DNA of 64,000 nt from Lachnospiraceae bacterium EP-SM-12S-S03 (GTDB lineage Bacteria; Bacillota; Clostridia; Lachnospirales; Lachnospiraceae): NCBI GenBank assembly GCA_020540725.1, contig JAJBSL010000014.1:1-64000 (forward strand). The letters run 5' to 3'. The notes under the pieces are model-generated. The model was not told where the DNA came from. It saw nothing but the letters and a program-made list of their open reading frames with translations, and ran no database searches. Both the position numbers and the translations under genes were made by a program. Of this stretch, positions 63,639 through 64,000 are shown piece after piece. Position 1 is the stretch's first letter. The number at the start of each line of letters is the position of its first letter.

Positions 63639-63968
63639 TTAGATTGCCTTATTGATTGTATCCTGCATCAAACAATAGCTGACGATGGAAAGCCCGAAAA
63701 GACCCAAGATCAAGTACAGTATTCCGGAACTTGAATTCATTCCTTTGATACGGTCGCATCTTTCTCCCATCTTATACAGCCAGTAAAATAAATAAATTCC
63801 ACATGTAACAATTCCCAATAAGAATACTACCACACCGGAAGTTGCCTGCGTCTCTCCCGAGAGGTAATTTACTTCGTCATTCAACTTAATCATCCAATAG
63901 ATTCCGTAAATGCCGCAAGTAATAATGGTAAAAATAATTGCCAATGGTATACTTCTTCTTACTATCAT
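63639..63968 (-). CDS. DUF4234 membrane protein
   Basis: 109 residues with two copies of a short motif, TCGIYGIYWMIKLNDE (about 17-32) and TCGIYLFYWLYKMGER (about 55-70), each at the end of a membrane helix, plus a third helix. Typical of DUF4234. Start at 63968 behind AAAAGGGGGAA. Function unknown. The remaining 32 bases to the window edge are its leader. Confidence 0.85.
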   Translation of the reverse strand: MIVRRSIPLAIIFTIITCGIYGIYWMIKLNDEVNYLSGETQATSGVVVFLLGIVTCGIYLFYWLYKMGERCDRIKGMNSSSGILYLILGLFGLSIVSYCLMQDTINKAI

Positions 63969-64000
63969 AATATTCCCCCTTTTCTCTTGTAAATGAATTT

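Overview
The window reads as chromosome of a low-to-mid GC Gram-positive anaerobe of the Clostridia, most likely Lachnospiraceae. That is an inference from the Firmicute-type ribosome binding sites and promoters, Spo0A-type DNA-binding domain, FeoB-associated Cys-rich peptide, Shp/NEAT heme proteins, DUF3798 transporter and ECF S components. Almost all genes are on the minus strand, so the natural reading direction is from right to left.

The backbone is the classical Firmicute rif/str ribosomal-RNA polymerase supercluster, with order and orientation kept: rpmG-secE-nusG-rplK-rplA (63.1-61.0 kb), rplJ-rplL (54.4-53.4 kb), rpoB-rpoC (37.5-30.0 kb), rpsL-rpsG-fusA-tuf (12.0-7.5 kb). It is cut into four pieces by accessory blocks, and each piece has its own promoter.

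Block A (60.7-54.6 kb): an ABC importer with a DUF3798 binding lipoprotein and unknown substrate, followed by a ThrE-type exporter. Block B (53.1-37.7 kb): an Rpn-type nuclease; a molybdenum block (a seven-gene MoeA-like-moaC-moaA-MOSC-modABC operon divergent from a MobA-like/ModE-like fusion and xdhC, with a ModE-like site between); a TPP-riboswitch thiamine salvage operon (thiW-thiM-thiE-HAD-thiD); then a LysR regulator, a short MetE-like methyltransferase and metF. Block C (29.8-12.2 kb): an orphan kinase-like protein, a heme-acquisition relay operon (membrane protein, secreted NEAT-like protein, anchored NEAT protein, Shp-like protein, heme-type ABC importer), feoA-feoB-Cys-rich peptide, a cobalamin-riboswitch pair (DUF4430 + ECF S component), pepQ, a receiver-less Spo0A-like regulator, pepD, a phosphohexomutase and a formate/nitrite-type channel. 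Block D (7.4-0.2 kb): a frameshifted toxin-like small gene with long-range RNA complementarity, an HTH-GH127-alcohol dehydrogenase operon, and a YtrA-type GntR/ABC operon divergent from a small Xre regulator.

The iron genes share a candidate operator, GTTAG-N6-CTAAC, at the feoA promoter (overlapping the -10) and at the heme operon promoter (just downstream of the start point, plus one near-match at the start of the first gene). A separate Fur-like 7-1-7 palindrome lies upstream of feoA. No rRNA, tRNA, CRISPR array, prophage or complete insertion sequence was seen. All functional calls come from reading motifs by eye; no database search was run.
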